From Phycisphaerae bacterium (GTDB lineage: Bacteria > Planctomycetota > Phycisphaerae > UBA1845 > PWPN01): a DNA stretch of 50,947 nt. The position numbers were made by a program, and so were the translations under genes. Below the pieces are notes generated by a model. The model searched no databases. It saw only the letters and a program-made list of their open reading frames with translations, and was not told where the DNA came from. The stretch spans positions 1 through 50,947 of the forward strand of contig JAUCQB010000269.1 in assembly GCA_030372985.1 (NCBI GenBank), in the 5' to 3' direction. Positions 42,447-50,466 of this stretch are shown piece by piece (positions within the stretch are counted from its first letter, which is position 1; each line of letters begins with the position of its first letter).

Positions 42447-45395
42447 CTACCGTCCTCGGCCCGAGCCGCGGCCGCCGAATCCCCCCGTCATCCTCGTCCC
42501 CCGCATGTGATCCAGGTCCGGCCCGAACTGGAACCTGATCAGATAGGGCAATCGGCTCGCCAGTTGGCCTGCGACGTCGTCGCCGAACTGATTCGGCGTG
42601 ATGACCTCCAGATGATTCAGGGCGCGGTTTTGCCCAAGCCTCATTAGACCGCGCTCGGTGATGTTGCCGAAGATGGTCAGACTCGTGAGCTGCTTCATCT
42701 TCGACAGATGGGCCAACCCTGCATCCGTCACGTGCCCGCCGACCGCGAGTCGCTGTATCCGCGTCAAGCCGGCCAGGTGGGCCAGTCCGGCGTCGCCGAT
42801 CCCGCGGCAGTCGTTCATCTGAAACCTTTCCAGACAGTCCAGTTTCGCCAGGCAGGCCAGGTCGCCGTCCCGCAGTGTCTCACCCTGGAGGGGTCCCCCC
42901 AGCGTCAGGTCGCGGATGCTGGCCAGGCCCGAGAGGTCTAGAAAGGCCTCATCCGGTCTAATCACCTCCACATGCAGATACTGCAGGCTCTTGAGGTTGT
43001 TGAGTTGGGCAAAACCGGAGGTCGTGAGGTTGGCGTTGTAGATCTGCAAATGCTCCAGGGCCGTCATCTTACCGATTTCGCCCAGGCTCTTGCTGGTGAT
43101 CGGGCTGTTGAACACCGAGAGGTGCCGCATCTTCCGGCATCGGGCAAGATGAGCCATTCCCGCGTCGGTGACCTCGCGGCCGCCGGTCATGAAGCACTCC
43201 ATCTCGGGCATGTTTCCAACCAGGTTCAGAATCTCATCATCGTGCTTGGCGCCGCCTATCAGTTGACGCAAGCGTTGATGCCTCTTCAGGAGGTCGACCA
43301 TCGCCGCGGCACTGAGCGGCGGTAGTCGCAGTTCTTCCAAGTGTGGCAGTCGGTTCAACTGCGAGGCTCCGGCATCGCTGATATCCGCGCTGCTGATGGA
43401 GAGGGCTCGCAGGGAGGCCATCTTGCCGATCTGTTCCATGCCCGCGTCGGTGATCGGGCTCCCCCCGATCAGCAGCCGTTCAAGGTTCGGCAGGTTCGCC
43501 AGATGTGCCAGGCCCTGGTCTCCGACAATGCTCCACTTGGAAGGGACGACGATGCCACGCAGAGAACGGATGTCCTTGAGGTAGACCATTCCGGCGTCGG
43601 TGAACGTCTTACTTTGCAGGTCCAGGTATTTCAGGTTTGGCAGGTTCTTCAGATGAGCCAGAGTGCGGTCATTCATCTCCATCCGCGAACCGCCGAGTTC
43701 CAGTTCCTCCAGTGACGTGAGTCCGGCCAGTTGTGCCAGGCCAGCGTTCGTGATGCTGGTCCCCTTCACGTAAAGGACCTTCAAGTTGCGCAGCTTGGCC
43801 ACGTGTCGCAGGCCCGCGTCATCGGTTGTCGGCGACAGCGTGAGGCGCTCCAGCGACGTGAGCTTGCTGATGTGGCTGTAGCCGGCCGCGGTGGTTTCCG
43901 CCCACAGCAGAAGCACCTTCAGGCCGGTCAGACGTGCGATATGGGGCATGCAGACATCGCCGATAGGCTCGCGCGGCCCCGCGATTTCCCTTTCATTCGC
44001 GGTCGAGCCATAAACGTGGAGTTCATACAAATCATCAGGTCGGAGGCCTCGCAGGGCGGAAAGGTCGAAATGGCCGGTGACAGAGTCGACGGTGAGCCTG
44101 ACCTGTTTGCCCGGCGGAATAGGGACGTCGCCCCGGGCTTCGCCGACCCGCTCCCAATACTCGCTGGGATCGTCTCCAACCCAGTGCTCGATCGGCTCGA
44201 CTTGCCGTCTCAAGCCGGCGTTCTGCACATACAGCGTTCCGACCGAACGGTTCTTCGGGAAATGCAGCACCCGAGCGCCACGGACGGTCGGAGTGGCGCC
44301 GGCCGCCGCATAGACGAGTTGCAGGCCGCTGAGAACGATCAACACCATGCCTGCTGCCACGCCTGCTGGCGCGACGCGACGAATCCCGGGTCGCGACGCG
44401 CCCACCTGGCCGGCCAGTCGGGACAGCCGCCGCATGATCTCCGCCGGGCGGGCCATCGGCACCCCCGCAAGAGCCGGAGCGGGAGCCAGCGCCGCCAATG
44501 CCACCCGGGCCAGCGTGCGCGAATAGGAGTCGCGGCCTCCGACATGGGCTGCCGCAACGGCATCGCATATTTCCTCGCAGGCCTGGCTGTGCGCCCGGCA
44601 CATGATCCAGGTGAGCGGATGCCACCAGCACACCACTGCGATCACCCGCAGCAAGCCCATCCAGGGCAGATCGCGGTTGTGCAGGTGCGTGAGCTCATGA
44701 GCCAGGATGGCGGATAGCTCGCCGGACTCGGCCGCGAGCGCCATCCGTCGAGGAAGCAGAATCACCGGCCTGCGGATGCCCGCCAGCAATGGCCCGGCCA
44801 CGCCTTCGGCGATGCGCAGTTGCACGGTCGCGTGGCACCCGAGCATCCTGGCGGCACGATGCAGGCACCGTTGCTCGTGCTCACCGGCTGCGGCTGAGAC
44901 GCACACTACCCGTCGCAGGCGAGCCCACACGATCATCCAGCGGGCGATCAGCAGGCAGACCCCCGCCGCCCACGCCGCCATGAACAACTGGCTCCAGTGG
45001 CCGTCGATCCAATCTCCGACGCGCTCGGTCAGTGGGGGTGACGCTGCCGTGGATGCCGCGGCGAGGTTCACGCTGGCTGCAGGCTCGTGCGGCGGCTGAT
45101 CAATCGGCGGTTCGTCGACGATCATCGGCGACAAGCGAGATTCCATGTCCACGGCGGTGAGGCCACCGGCCGAGGGCGACACTGCAATGGGAATCGCCGG
45201 CGTGAGCCACGCCAGCAGCGGCACGACCATGATCGCTATTCCCACCCCTCGCCAGAGCAGGATGCGCCAGTACGCATTGCGTTGCCGCAGCGGCAGATGC
45301 ACCGCCCACGCAACGACCAGAAGGACGGTCACCTTGAGCAGGATACCGCAGGGCAGGGGCATTTCGATCAGCAGGCGCAGCCAGTGGTGGATCAT
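42447..45395 (-). CDS. BlaR1/MecR1-type M56 protease fused to LRR sensor
   Basis: This is a 982-residue integral-membrane sensor protease. N-terminal helices (about 15-35, 48-68 and 135-153) lead to an M56 peptidase domain. Its zinc motif is HELTH (233-237), with the usual downstream glutamate in ACEEICDAV (about 274-275). A transmembrane helix at about 343-364 leads outside. In classic BlaR1/MecR1 the external part is a penicillin-binding domain; here it is a module beginning RVLHFPKNRSVGTLYVQNA (375-393) plus about 18 leucine-rich repeats to about residue 960. The start overlaps the blaI stop (ATGA), so sensor and repressor are coupled. Ligand binding to the LRR part would plausibly trigger cleavage of the repressor; the ligand is unknown. 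Confidence 0.9.
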   Translation of the reverse strand: MIHHWLRLLIEMPLPCGILLKVTVLLVVAWAVHLPLRQRNAYWRILLWRGVGIAIMVVPLLAWLTPAIPIAVSPSAGGLTAVDMESRLSPMIVDEPPIDQPPHEPAASVNLAAASTAASPPLTERVGDWIDGHWSQLFMAAWAAGVCLLIARWMIVWARLRRVVCVSAAAGEHEQRCLHRAARMLGCHATVQLRIAEGVAGPLLAGIRRPVILLPRRMALAAESGELSAILAHELTHLHNRDLPWMGLLRVIAVVCWWHPLTWIMCRAHSQACEEICDAVAAAHVGGRDSYSRTLARVALAALAPAPALAGVPMARPAEIMRRLSRLAGQVGASRPGIRRVAPAGVAAGMVLIVLSGLQLVYAAAGATPTVRGARVLHFPKNRSVGTLYVQNAGLRRQVEPIEHWVGDDPSEYWERVGEARGDVPIPPGKQVRLTVDSVTGHFDLSALRGLRPDDLYELHVYGSTANEREIAGPREPIGDVCMPHIARLTGLKVLLLWAETTAAGYSHISKLTSLERLTLSPTTDDAGLRHVAKLRNLKVLYVKGTSITNAGLAQLAGLTSLEELELGGSRMEMNDRTLAHLKNLPNLKYLDLQSKTFTDAGMVYLKDIRSLRGIVVPSKWSIVGDQGLAHLANLPNLERLLIGGSPITDAGMEQIGKMASLRALSISSADISDAGASQLNRLPHLEELRLPPLSAAAMVDLLKRHQRLRQLIGGAKHDDEILNLVGNMPEMECFMTGGREVTDAGMAHLARCRKMRHLSVFNSPITSKSLGEIGKMTALEHLQIYNANLTTSGFAQLNNLKSLQYLHVEVIRPDEAFLDLSGLASIRDLTLGGPLQGETLRDGDLACLAKLDCLERFQMNDCRGIGDAGLAHLAGLTRIQRLAVGGHVTDAGLAHLSKMKQLTSLTIFGNITERGLMRLGQNRALNHLEVITPNQFGDDVAGQLASRLPYLIRFQFGPDLDHMRGTRMTGGFGGRGSGRGR

Positions 45396-45781
45396 GACTG
45401 TTCTCCGGGTTTGGAGGAAGGCGGGACGGACTCGGCGCGGGCGATATCCTGAAGTTTGCGGATGTCTTCAGGGGTGAGTTTCTCGGTCTTGACGAGTTGG
45501 GCGACGAGATCGAACGTCGACCCGTTGCAGAACACGTCGGCCAGCTTGCGGGCCATCTGGCGGAACGAGGCCCGGGCAGGCTTGGTCGGGCGATAGAAGT
45601 AGGCCTTGCCGCGTTTCTCTCGCTTGACATGCCCCTTTTCGAGCAGCACGCGGAGCACCGATCGCAGGGCGGCGTTGCCGATCGGACGAGGCAATCGCGA
45701 CTCGATGTCCGCCGGTTTGAGCGGGCTCTCCTGCCAGAGCACTTCCATCACTTCCAGTTCGCCGGGCGTGAATCGTGACAT
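45392..45781 (-). CDS. BlaI/MecI-type transcriptional repressor
   Basis: This 129-residue winged-helix protein begins MSRFTPGELEVMEVLWQ, the usual start of the family, and continues with the recognition region NAALRSVLRVLLEKGHVKREKRGKAYFYRP. The C-terminal helix region (FRQMARKLADVFCNG) is the dimerisation part. The start at 45781 is chosen because it matches the family N-terminus; the frame is open to 45910 but that extension has no family similarity. Repressors of this type are normally cut by the cognate BlaR1 protease, which is encoded next with a 4-base overlap. A strong promoter lies about 120 bp upstream (45901-45929). Confidence 0.92.
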   Translation of the reverse strand: MSRFTPGELEVMEVLWQESPLKPADIESRLPRPIGNAALRSVLRVLLEKGHVKREKRGKAYFYRPTKPARASFRQMARKLADVFCNGSTFDLVAQLVKTEKLTPEDIRKLQDIARAESVPPSSKPGEQS

Positions 45782-45900
45782 AGGCGGGCACCTTGCTGCA
45801 AGCGGACTGCGGTCAAGCGGCGGGACCCGGAGGCCCTCGCGGTGGCTGGCCGTCGGCGAAGATGCTCTCCGCCGGCGTGCGTGGCTTGTTCTACCTGAAG

Positions 45901-45929
45901 ATAATACCACACATTCTGGGGTGAGTCAA
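45901..45929 (-). promoter_or_regulatory. Sigma-70-type promoter of the blaI-LRR operon
   Basis: On the minus strand TTGACT (45929-45924), 17 bases, then TATTAT (45906-45901) match the -35/-10 consensus closely at ideal spacing. Two TGAAGAT boxes (45896-45902 and 45938-45944) flank it, each close to a TTCTAC(A/C) motif, and could be repressor sites. The operator assignment is speculative; the promoter is well supported. Confidence 0.75.
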
Positions 45930-46087
45930 GACCGAAATGAAGATTTTTCTACAGATGGGCTTCCCCCCTTGCCAAGGGGGGACACAGGGGGGTCGCTGGG
46001 TCCGGGGGCTGGGGCAGGCAAGGGTCGTGGGACAAGGGTTTGAGCGCGCCGAACAGTCTAATAGTCGAGTAGTCTAACGGTCTACAA

Positions 46088-46446
46088 GTCTTGTCCGCGG
46101 ATGCCGGAGCGATCAATCGAATCGCTGGTCCCGGATTCCCAATCCGTACATGTTTAGCGTGCAAGACAGCGGGTCAGGCACTTTTTGCCGTCTTTTTCGC
46201 GCCGCCGAGCCCCCGCCTGACTGAGCCAACCACTCCAGATTGCACGGCGAGCCGCATTGGGGCAAAAAGAGCCAGACCCTCAGCACGCTAAACACGTACC
46301 CCCATCCGGGACCCCGCGGTGGACGATTCCTATCGTCATTCATTCGTGAATGTGGACAGGATTCCACGAAAACGACGGCCCAGACATGACTCTGGGCCGA
46401 ACGATCTCGCAGTCCTGTCCGCAAAGGCCGGAGTGATCAATCGAAG
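46088..46446. repeat. Direct repeat pair of about 35 bp
   Basis: 46088-46123 and 46411-46446 share TGTCCGC, GCCGGAG and GATCAATCGAA with few mismatches. The right copy covers the end of the small acidic gene, and the left copy is non-coding. The inverted-repeat element 46127-46313 lies between them, suggesting a local duplication around that element. Confidence 0.7.
46127..46313. repeat. MITE/REP-like inverted-repeat element
   Basis: The outer arms GGTCCCGGAT (46127-46136) and ATCCGGGACC (46304-46313) are exact inverted repeats. Inside them GTTTAGCGTGC (left) pairs with GCACGCTAAAC (right). Next GGGTCAGGCACTTTTTGCC (left) pairs imperfectly with GGCAAAAAGAGCCAGACCC (right). It has no reading frame of its own. 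The GGGTCAG...TTTTT arms resemble elements moved by Y1 REP transposases, which is inference. Confidence 0.8.
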
Positions 46447-46616
46447 AGGTCCTCGATGTCGTCGAAGAACTCATCAAGATCGTCATCATCGTCGTCGACG
46501 TCGAACCGAATCCCATCCTCGTCTCCGCGTAGCGTGAAGTCGCAGTCGGAGCCGAGTGAGGCGGCCCCGGTCAGCGCCACCATCCCGATGAGCAACCATT
46601 GCTTCAAGTCGGACAT
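46437..46616 (-). CDS. Small secreted highly acidic protein (59 aa)
   Basis: The start at 46616 (MSDLKQWLLIGMVAL) has GGGAG about 7 bases upstream. A signal peptide (about 1-22, WLLIGMVALTGAASLG) is followed by a short mature part that is almost entirely acidic: DVDDDDDDLDEFFDD near residues 40-54, ending EDLFD. Predicted charge is strongly negative, which fits a cation-binding or surface-associated small protein. No family recognised. It stands alone between two convergent or divergent neighbours, and a direct repeat overlaps its last codons. Confidence 0.7.
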   Translation of the reverse strand: MSDLKQWLLIGMVALTGAASLGSDCDFTLRGDEDGIRFDVDDDDDDLDEFFDDIEDLFD

Positions 46617-46789
46617 CCTGTTCTCCCTTCTCTGTTCTCGGCCGCCGATGACCGCAGGTGCCGGCACCTCGTGGGACCGCACTGTCTGGAATGCCGGATC
46701 GGATCAGCCCTCGGCCGGCCCCGCCTTGCCACGGACTCCTGTCTTGTGGGTCTTCCGCGCCGCTATTGCCCTTATTATCGTAGCCAGGC

Positions 46790-47104
46790 GTGCCGGAAAT
46801 TGAGCCAAACCAGTTGTGCCCACGGCCGGGGCCCTGTTATTGCCTTCTGCCTTCGCTCAGCAGGGCCAGGAAGCAGACTCGCAGGACCATCTGCAGGGCC
46901 TACCAGTACCAGCTGACCTTCACTGACGAGTGCGGTTCAGCGCGGTTGAAACGGGATGCCTTCGACTGCGGCTGCCACGCCGAGAACGACAAGGACCTGT
47001 ACGCATTTCGTCTTCCGCCCGACGCGACCGAAGACCTGTTCCGTCAGCAGCTCGAATCCGACGTCATTGAATCGTGCCGATCCAAGCCTGTTCCGAAGGA
47101 ATGA
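46790..47104 (+). CDS. Possible small hypothetical protein, uncertain start
   Basis: The last 60 codons (TDECGSARLKRDAFDCGCHA...LFRQQLESDVIESCRSK) have high GC in third positions and plausible composition. The first 45 residues are unlike a normal N-terminus, and no ribosome binding site is seen. It could be a remnant of a larger cysteine-containing protein that lost its 5' part, or chance. The region 46617-46789 before it holds nothing recognisable. Confidence 0.25.
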   Translation: MPEIEPNQLCPRPGPCYCLLPSLSRARKQTRRTICRAYQYQLTFTDECGSARLKRDAFDCGCHAENDKDLYAFRLPPDATEDLFRQQLESDVIESCRSKPVPKE

Positions 47105-47148
47105 TTGACAGAGCCGCAACAGAGGCGTCCGACACGGGGTTCAAGGGT

Positions 47149-48198
47149 TTATCGCTGTGATGGGTTGAACGGCTTTCCGAAGGCGTCGCTGCGGCGCCAG
47201 ATGTCCTGCTGTTCCAGGGACAGGAGTTGCGAATATCGGTGCGGACGACGGTAGGCGCCGCCCCAGATCGTCTCCGATCGCACCTCGCGCAATCCGGCAA
47301 GGTCGAACGATGCCAGGTGGAGCCCTTCTTTCTCGTCGGCAATGACCCGACACTTGCCCGACGAGTCATAGGCGACGGAGTGACCGTTGTTGCTGGGCTT
47401 CGGGTAGTTCGCCATGGCCACGTCCACCACGTTCTCCCATGCTCGTATCTTGAACTGATCCAGCCGGAGCTCCTCCAGTTCGCATGCGTTGGGCACCAGG
47501 ATCAGCTCGGCCCCCTTCAACATGAGGATGCGGGCACTCTCCGGTTGCTCGCGGTCAAAGCAGATCATTGCTCCCACCCTGACCGGGCCAACTTGCGTGT
47601 CCATTTCGGCGACGTAGAAGTCCGTTCCCGGTGTTGTCGAGGCCTCCATGGGGGCAAAGTCGCAAGTATGCACCTTGGCATAGGTCAGCACCTCTTTGCC
47701 ACGGCGATCGAACAGGGTGACCGCATTTCGCGGGGCACCGTCCCATTCCTGTAAGTACGTGACCGCGATCGCCATGCGAAGCTCTTTAGCCAACCGTGAG
47801 AAATGCTGCACCCAAGGACTGTCGATCGGTACGGCCTTGGCCCTGAACACCTCGCGAGCGTCGGGCTTCTTCTCGTTGAACCCGCCGTATCCAATGCTCC
47901 ACATCTCTGGCATCAGCGCGATGTCGGCCCCTCGGGCCGCCGCGTCGCGGCAGAAGCGGTCCGCCTTGACGAGGTTGGCCTCCCGATCACTGCCTGCCGG
48001 CGCCATTTGTAGAAGTGCCACAACGAGTTCGGATGGCTGCGAAGCAGGTCGGCTCGTCGCGGGTTGGCTGGTTGCCGGCTCGGCGACCACGGCCGTAGCG
48101 GTCCACGTCGACGCGAGCGCGATCCAAGCGATGATCCATCCGGTGGTACAGATGACCTGACGTGTCGAGGAGTATCCTCGCATGCTGAACAGACTCAT
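47149..48198 (-). CDS. Secreted nitrilase-family amidohydrolase
   Basis: This is a 349-residue carbon-nitrogen hydrolase with the intact catalytic triad: Glu98 (LMPEMW), Lys175 (YAKVH) and Cys213 (MICFDRE). It also has the usual HSVAYDSSGKC-type strand near the end. Such enzymes hydrolyse nitriles or amides; the substrate cannot be read from the sequence. An N-terminal signal sequence (about 15-38, ICTTGWIIAWIALASTWTA) and an ATSQPATSRPA linker indicate export, which is unusual because most nitrilases are cytoplasmic. The start at 48198 has GGAGG 8 bases upstream; the frame is open to 48312. It is 130 bp downstream of the metX-metW gene on the same strand but probably has its own promoter. 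Confidence 0.88.
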   Translation of the reverse strand: MSLFSMRGYSSTRQVICTTGWIIAWIALASTWTATAVVAEPATSQPATSRPASQPSELVVALLQMAPAGSDREANLVKADRFCRDAAARGADIALMPEMWSIGYGGFNEKKPDAREVFRAKAVPIDSPWVQHFSRLAKELRMAIAVTYLQEWDGAPRNAVTLFDRRGKEVLTYAKVHTCDFAPMEASTTPGTDFYVAEMDTQVGPVRVGAMICFDREQPESARILMLKGAELILVPNACELEELRLDQFKIRAWENVVDVAMANYPKPSNNGHSVAYDSSGKCRVIADEKEGLHLASFDLAGLREVRSETIWGGAYRRPHRYSQLLSLEQQDIWRRSDAFGKPFNPSQR

Positions 48199-48328
48199 AG
48201 GCGCTTCCTCCAGACTGAGGTCAATCATGATAACCGGAGCCGGCGAGGCTGGCCTGTGGCGGAGTATGCCCAGGGGTGCAGGATCACGCCTCTGGATAAG
48301 CTGTGGGGGCACCAGATGGAGCCGAGGC

Positions 48329-50149
48329 TCAGTCGTACTTGCTGATCACGAAAATCGCCTCGGCCGCCCGGACGCTGGGGAGGAAACGGACCGGGTCACG
48401 GCGGCCCTCGGCCAGGGGAATCATGCGGAGGACGTGGATGTGGTTTTCACGACAGTAGCTCTGGAAATCGCGGATGGTCAGGTAGTGCCGGTTCGGGGTG
48501 TTGTACCACTGAAACGGCAGGTTCTGCGTGACGGGCGTACGGCCGGTCAGCAGCATTTGCAGGATCGGCCGCCACTGGACGAAGTTGGGGAAGCTGACGA
48601 TGCACTTGTGCCCGATCCGCAGCATCTCGCGCAGCGCGAGTTCCGGCCGATTCAACGTCTGCAAGGTCTGCGAGAGCACCACGTAGTCGTATGACTTGGT
48701 CGCAAAGCCGGAGAGTTCCGCCTCGACATCGAGGTCCGCCACGCGAATGCCTCGCTCGACGCACTCGCAGATGTTGTCCTGCTGAACCTCGATGCCCAGG
48801 CCGCGGACGTTCTTGTGCCGAATCAACCGACTGAGCAGAGCGCCCGAGCCGCAACCCACGTCCAGCACCCGACTGCCCGGTTCGATCATGTCCTCGATGC
48901 GATCGTAGTCGATTCGGTGGTGTGCCCAGGCCGTTTCGACCACCGGCCGCTGGCGATAGGGCTCGACGTCGACGCCATTGGGAATGGCGGGCTGCCCCGA
49001 GAGGTTCGCCAGGAACCCGCTGATCAACCTCCCAAGGGTTCCCGCCTCGAGCAGGAAGGAATCATGGCCGTAGGGCGAATTGATTTCCGAGTACGACACG
49101 TCCTTATCGCCGGCCAACAGGGCATCGACGAGCTGCCGGGCCTGCCGGGGCGTGAACAGCCAGTCACTCGAGTAGCTGACGACCAGGAAACGGGCCTTCA
49201 CGTCCTTGAGAGCGTCTTGCAGCGACTCGTGACCGGCTTGCAGGTCGTAGTAATCAATGGCCTTGGTGATGTACAGGTAGCTGTTGGCGTCGAAGCGGTC
49301 CACGAACTTCTGGCCCTGGTAGTCCAGGTAGGTCTCGACCGCGAAGTCGCTGTTCTCCAGGTCGTAGCTGTAGTTGGTGCGATGACGCAGCTCGCGGCCG
49401 AACTTGGCGTGCATGCCCTGTTCGGACAGGTAGGTGATGTGCCCGACCATCCGGGCAATCGCCAGCCCACTGTCCGGTCCGGGACCGGTATGGTATTGAC
49501 CATCGGCGAAGTTCGGATCGGCCAGAATCGCCTGCCGGCCGACGGCGTGGAACGCGATTGACTGGGCGCTGAGCCGGGCGGTGGTCGCGGCCGGAACCAC
49601 CCCGGCCACGGCATCCGGGTACCGCACGGCCCATTCCAGCACCTGCATTCCGCCCATCGAGCCGCCAATGACCGCCAGCAGCTTGCCGATCCCCAGGTGG
49701 TCGATCAGCCGCTTCTGGACTTTGACCATGTCCTCGATGGTGATCACCGGAAAGTCCATGCCCCAGGGTTTGCCCGTTTCCGGGTTGACACTCGATGGGC
49801 CCGTCGTGCCCCTGCATCCGCCGAGAATGTTCGAGCAGATCACGAAGTACTTGTCGGTATCGATCCCCTTGCTCGGACCGATCATGATGTCCCACCAGCC
49901 GGGCTTGCGGTCGTCGGGACTATGGTACCCGGCCACGTGAGCGTCGCCCGAGAGGGCGTGACAGATCAGAACCGCGTTGCTCCGCGACTCGTTGAGCCGG
50001 CCGTAGGTCTCGTAGGCCACGTCGATTGGCCCCAGGGTCCGACCGCACTCCAGGTGCAGGACGTCAGGCGGCTCGAAGAGCCTCACCGTCTGCGTCCGGA
50101 CAATGCCGACCGAACCGGCAAGCTTGTCTGGCGACGTGTCAGCGTTCAT
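48329..50149 (-). CDS. metX: Fused homoserine O-acetyltransferase (MetX)-MetW
   Basis: This 606-residue fusion has residues 1-385 as MetX, an alpha/beta-hydrolase that acetylates homoserine with acetyl-CoA in methionine synthesis. The nucleophile is Ser164 in GGSMGG, with Asp329 (SYSSDW) and His362 (GHDSFL). Residues about 411-606 are MetW, a methyltransferase-like protein with the SAM-type loop VLDVGCGSGALL (428-439). MetX and MetW are often separate adjacent genes; here they are one polypeptide. MetW is reported to assist MetX activity in other bacteria. No ribosome binding site precedes the ATG, while a good promoter ends 12 bases upstream, so a nearly leaderless mRNA is likely. metY lies upstream on the same strand. 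Confidence 0.95.
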   Translation of the reverse strand: MNADTSPDKLAGSVGIVRTQTVRLFEPPDVLHLECGRTLGPIDVAYETYGRLNESRSNAVLICHALSGDAHVAGYHSPDDRKPGWWDIMIGPSKGIDTDKYFVICSNILGGCRGTTGPSSVNPETGKPWGMDFPVITIEDMVKVQKRLIDHLGIGKLLAVIGGSMGGMQVLEWAVRYPDAVAGVVPAATTARLSAQSIAFHAVGRQAILADPNFADGQYHTGPGPDSGLAIARMVGHITYLSEQGMHAKFGRELRHRTNYSYDLENSDFAVETYLDYQGQKFVDRFDANSYLYITKAIDYYDLQAGHESLQDALKDVKARFLVVSYSSDWLFTPRQARQLVDALLAGDKDVSYSEINSPYGHDSFLLEAGTLGRLISGFLANLSGQPAIPNGVDVEPYRQRPVVETAWAHHRIDYDRIEDMIEPGSRVLDVGCGSGALLSRLIRHKNVRGLGIEVQQDNICECVERGIRVADLDVEAELSGFATKSYDYVVLSQTLQTLNRPELALREMLRIGHKCIVSFPNFVQWRPILQMLLTGRTPVTQNLPFQWYNTPNRHYLTIRDFQSYCRENHIHVLRMIPLAEGRRDPVRFLPSVRAAEAIFVISKYD

Positions 50150-50160
50150 GCTGTCGAAGC

Positions 50161-50189
50161 ATTATAGACACGGGTTCCAGTTGGCGCAA
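50161..50189 (-). promoter_or_regulatory. Promoter of metX-metW, leaderless type
   Basis: On the minus strand TTGCGC (50189-50184), 17 bases, then a perfect TATAAT (50166-50161). Transcription would start about 50154, roughly five bases before the ATG at 50149. This agrees with the absence of a Shine-Dalgarno sequence. Confidence 0.72.
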
Positions 50190-50235
50190 CCAGGCCGCGC
50201 CTGGCTGACCCGTCAAACCCGCCGGCATAAGTTGA

Positions 50236-50457
50236 ATGATGACCATGAGCCTGATCGGCGAGTATCGTCTGGATCGAACCAAGTTCTCCGTCGGGTCACC
50301 CGATGAGCCCAGCGACGAAAGGGCGTTCTGGCTGCGCCAGACACCAGCGGAGCGTCTGAGGGCCCTTGAGCACCTTCGCCAGGTTGCCCATGGCTACGAC
50401 CCCGCTGCCACGCGACTTCAAAGAGCTCTTGAGGTTGCTCAACGAGAAGAAGGTTGA
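50236..50457 (+). CDS. Small hypothetical protein paired with nucleotidyltransferase
   Basis: This is a 73-residue soluble protein: EYRLDRTKFSVGSPDEPSDE, then FWLRQTPAERLRALEHLRQVAHGYDPAATRLQRALEVAQ. This small helical protein type is commonly found just upstream of a nucleotidyltransferase-fold gene, in pairs that look like toxin-antitoxin modules. Here the partner (from 50390, overlapping) is cut off. It lies on the opposite strand between metY and metX-metW, which are both on the minus strand. Three candidate start codons lie at the beginning (Met1, Met2, Met4); no strong ribosome binding site is visible. Its role is unknown, and it may be decaying along with its partner. Confidence 0.65.
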   Translation: MMTMSLIGEYRLDRTKFSVGSPDEPSDERAFWLRQTPAERLRALEHLRQVAHGYDPAATRLQRALEVAQREEG

Positions 50458-50466
50458 GTATCTCGT
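50390..50466 (+). pseudogene. Truncated nucleotidyltransferase gene start
   Basis: A frame starting at 50390 inside the previous gene reads MATTPLPRDFKELLRLLNEK and then KVEYLV. This is the standard N-terminus of small nucleotidyltransferase-fold proteins, whose next residues should contain the active-site glycines. Instead the sequence runs straight into the end of metY (stop codon at 50467-50469) and stops at 50492-50494. So only about 26 codons of the gene remain. Confidence 0.72.

Larger units (their letters stand above)
45782..46436. other. Intergenic region upstream of blaI
   Basis: This 655-bp gene-free stretch contains the blaI leader (about 110 bases), the blaI promoter (45901-45929), a 187-bp inverted-repeat element (46127-46313) and a pair of direct repeats (46088-46123 and 46411-46446). 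No coding frame is convincing. Confidence 0.7.

Noticed and set aside
45782..45910. Upstream start for the blaI gene
   Set aside because: The family N-terminus begins at 45781, and the extension would overlap the promoter at 45901-45929.
46599..46916. 105-codon plus-strand frame over the acidic gene's upstream region
   Set aside because: It starts antisense to the acidic protein's signal peptide, and has poor codon composition and no ribosome binding site.
50150..50235. SAM or cobalamin riboswitch before metX-metW
   Set aside because: The predicted leader is only about five bases and no riboswitch-like conserved stems are visible; a switch upstream of metY would be outside the window.
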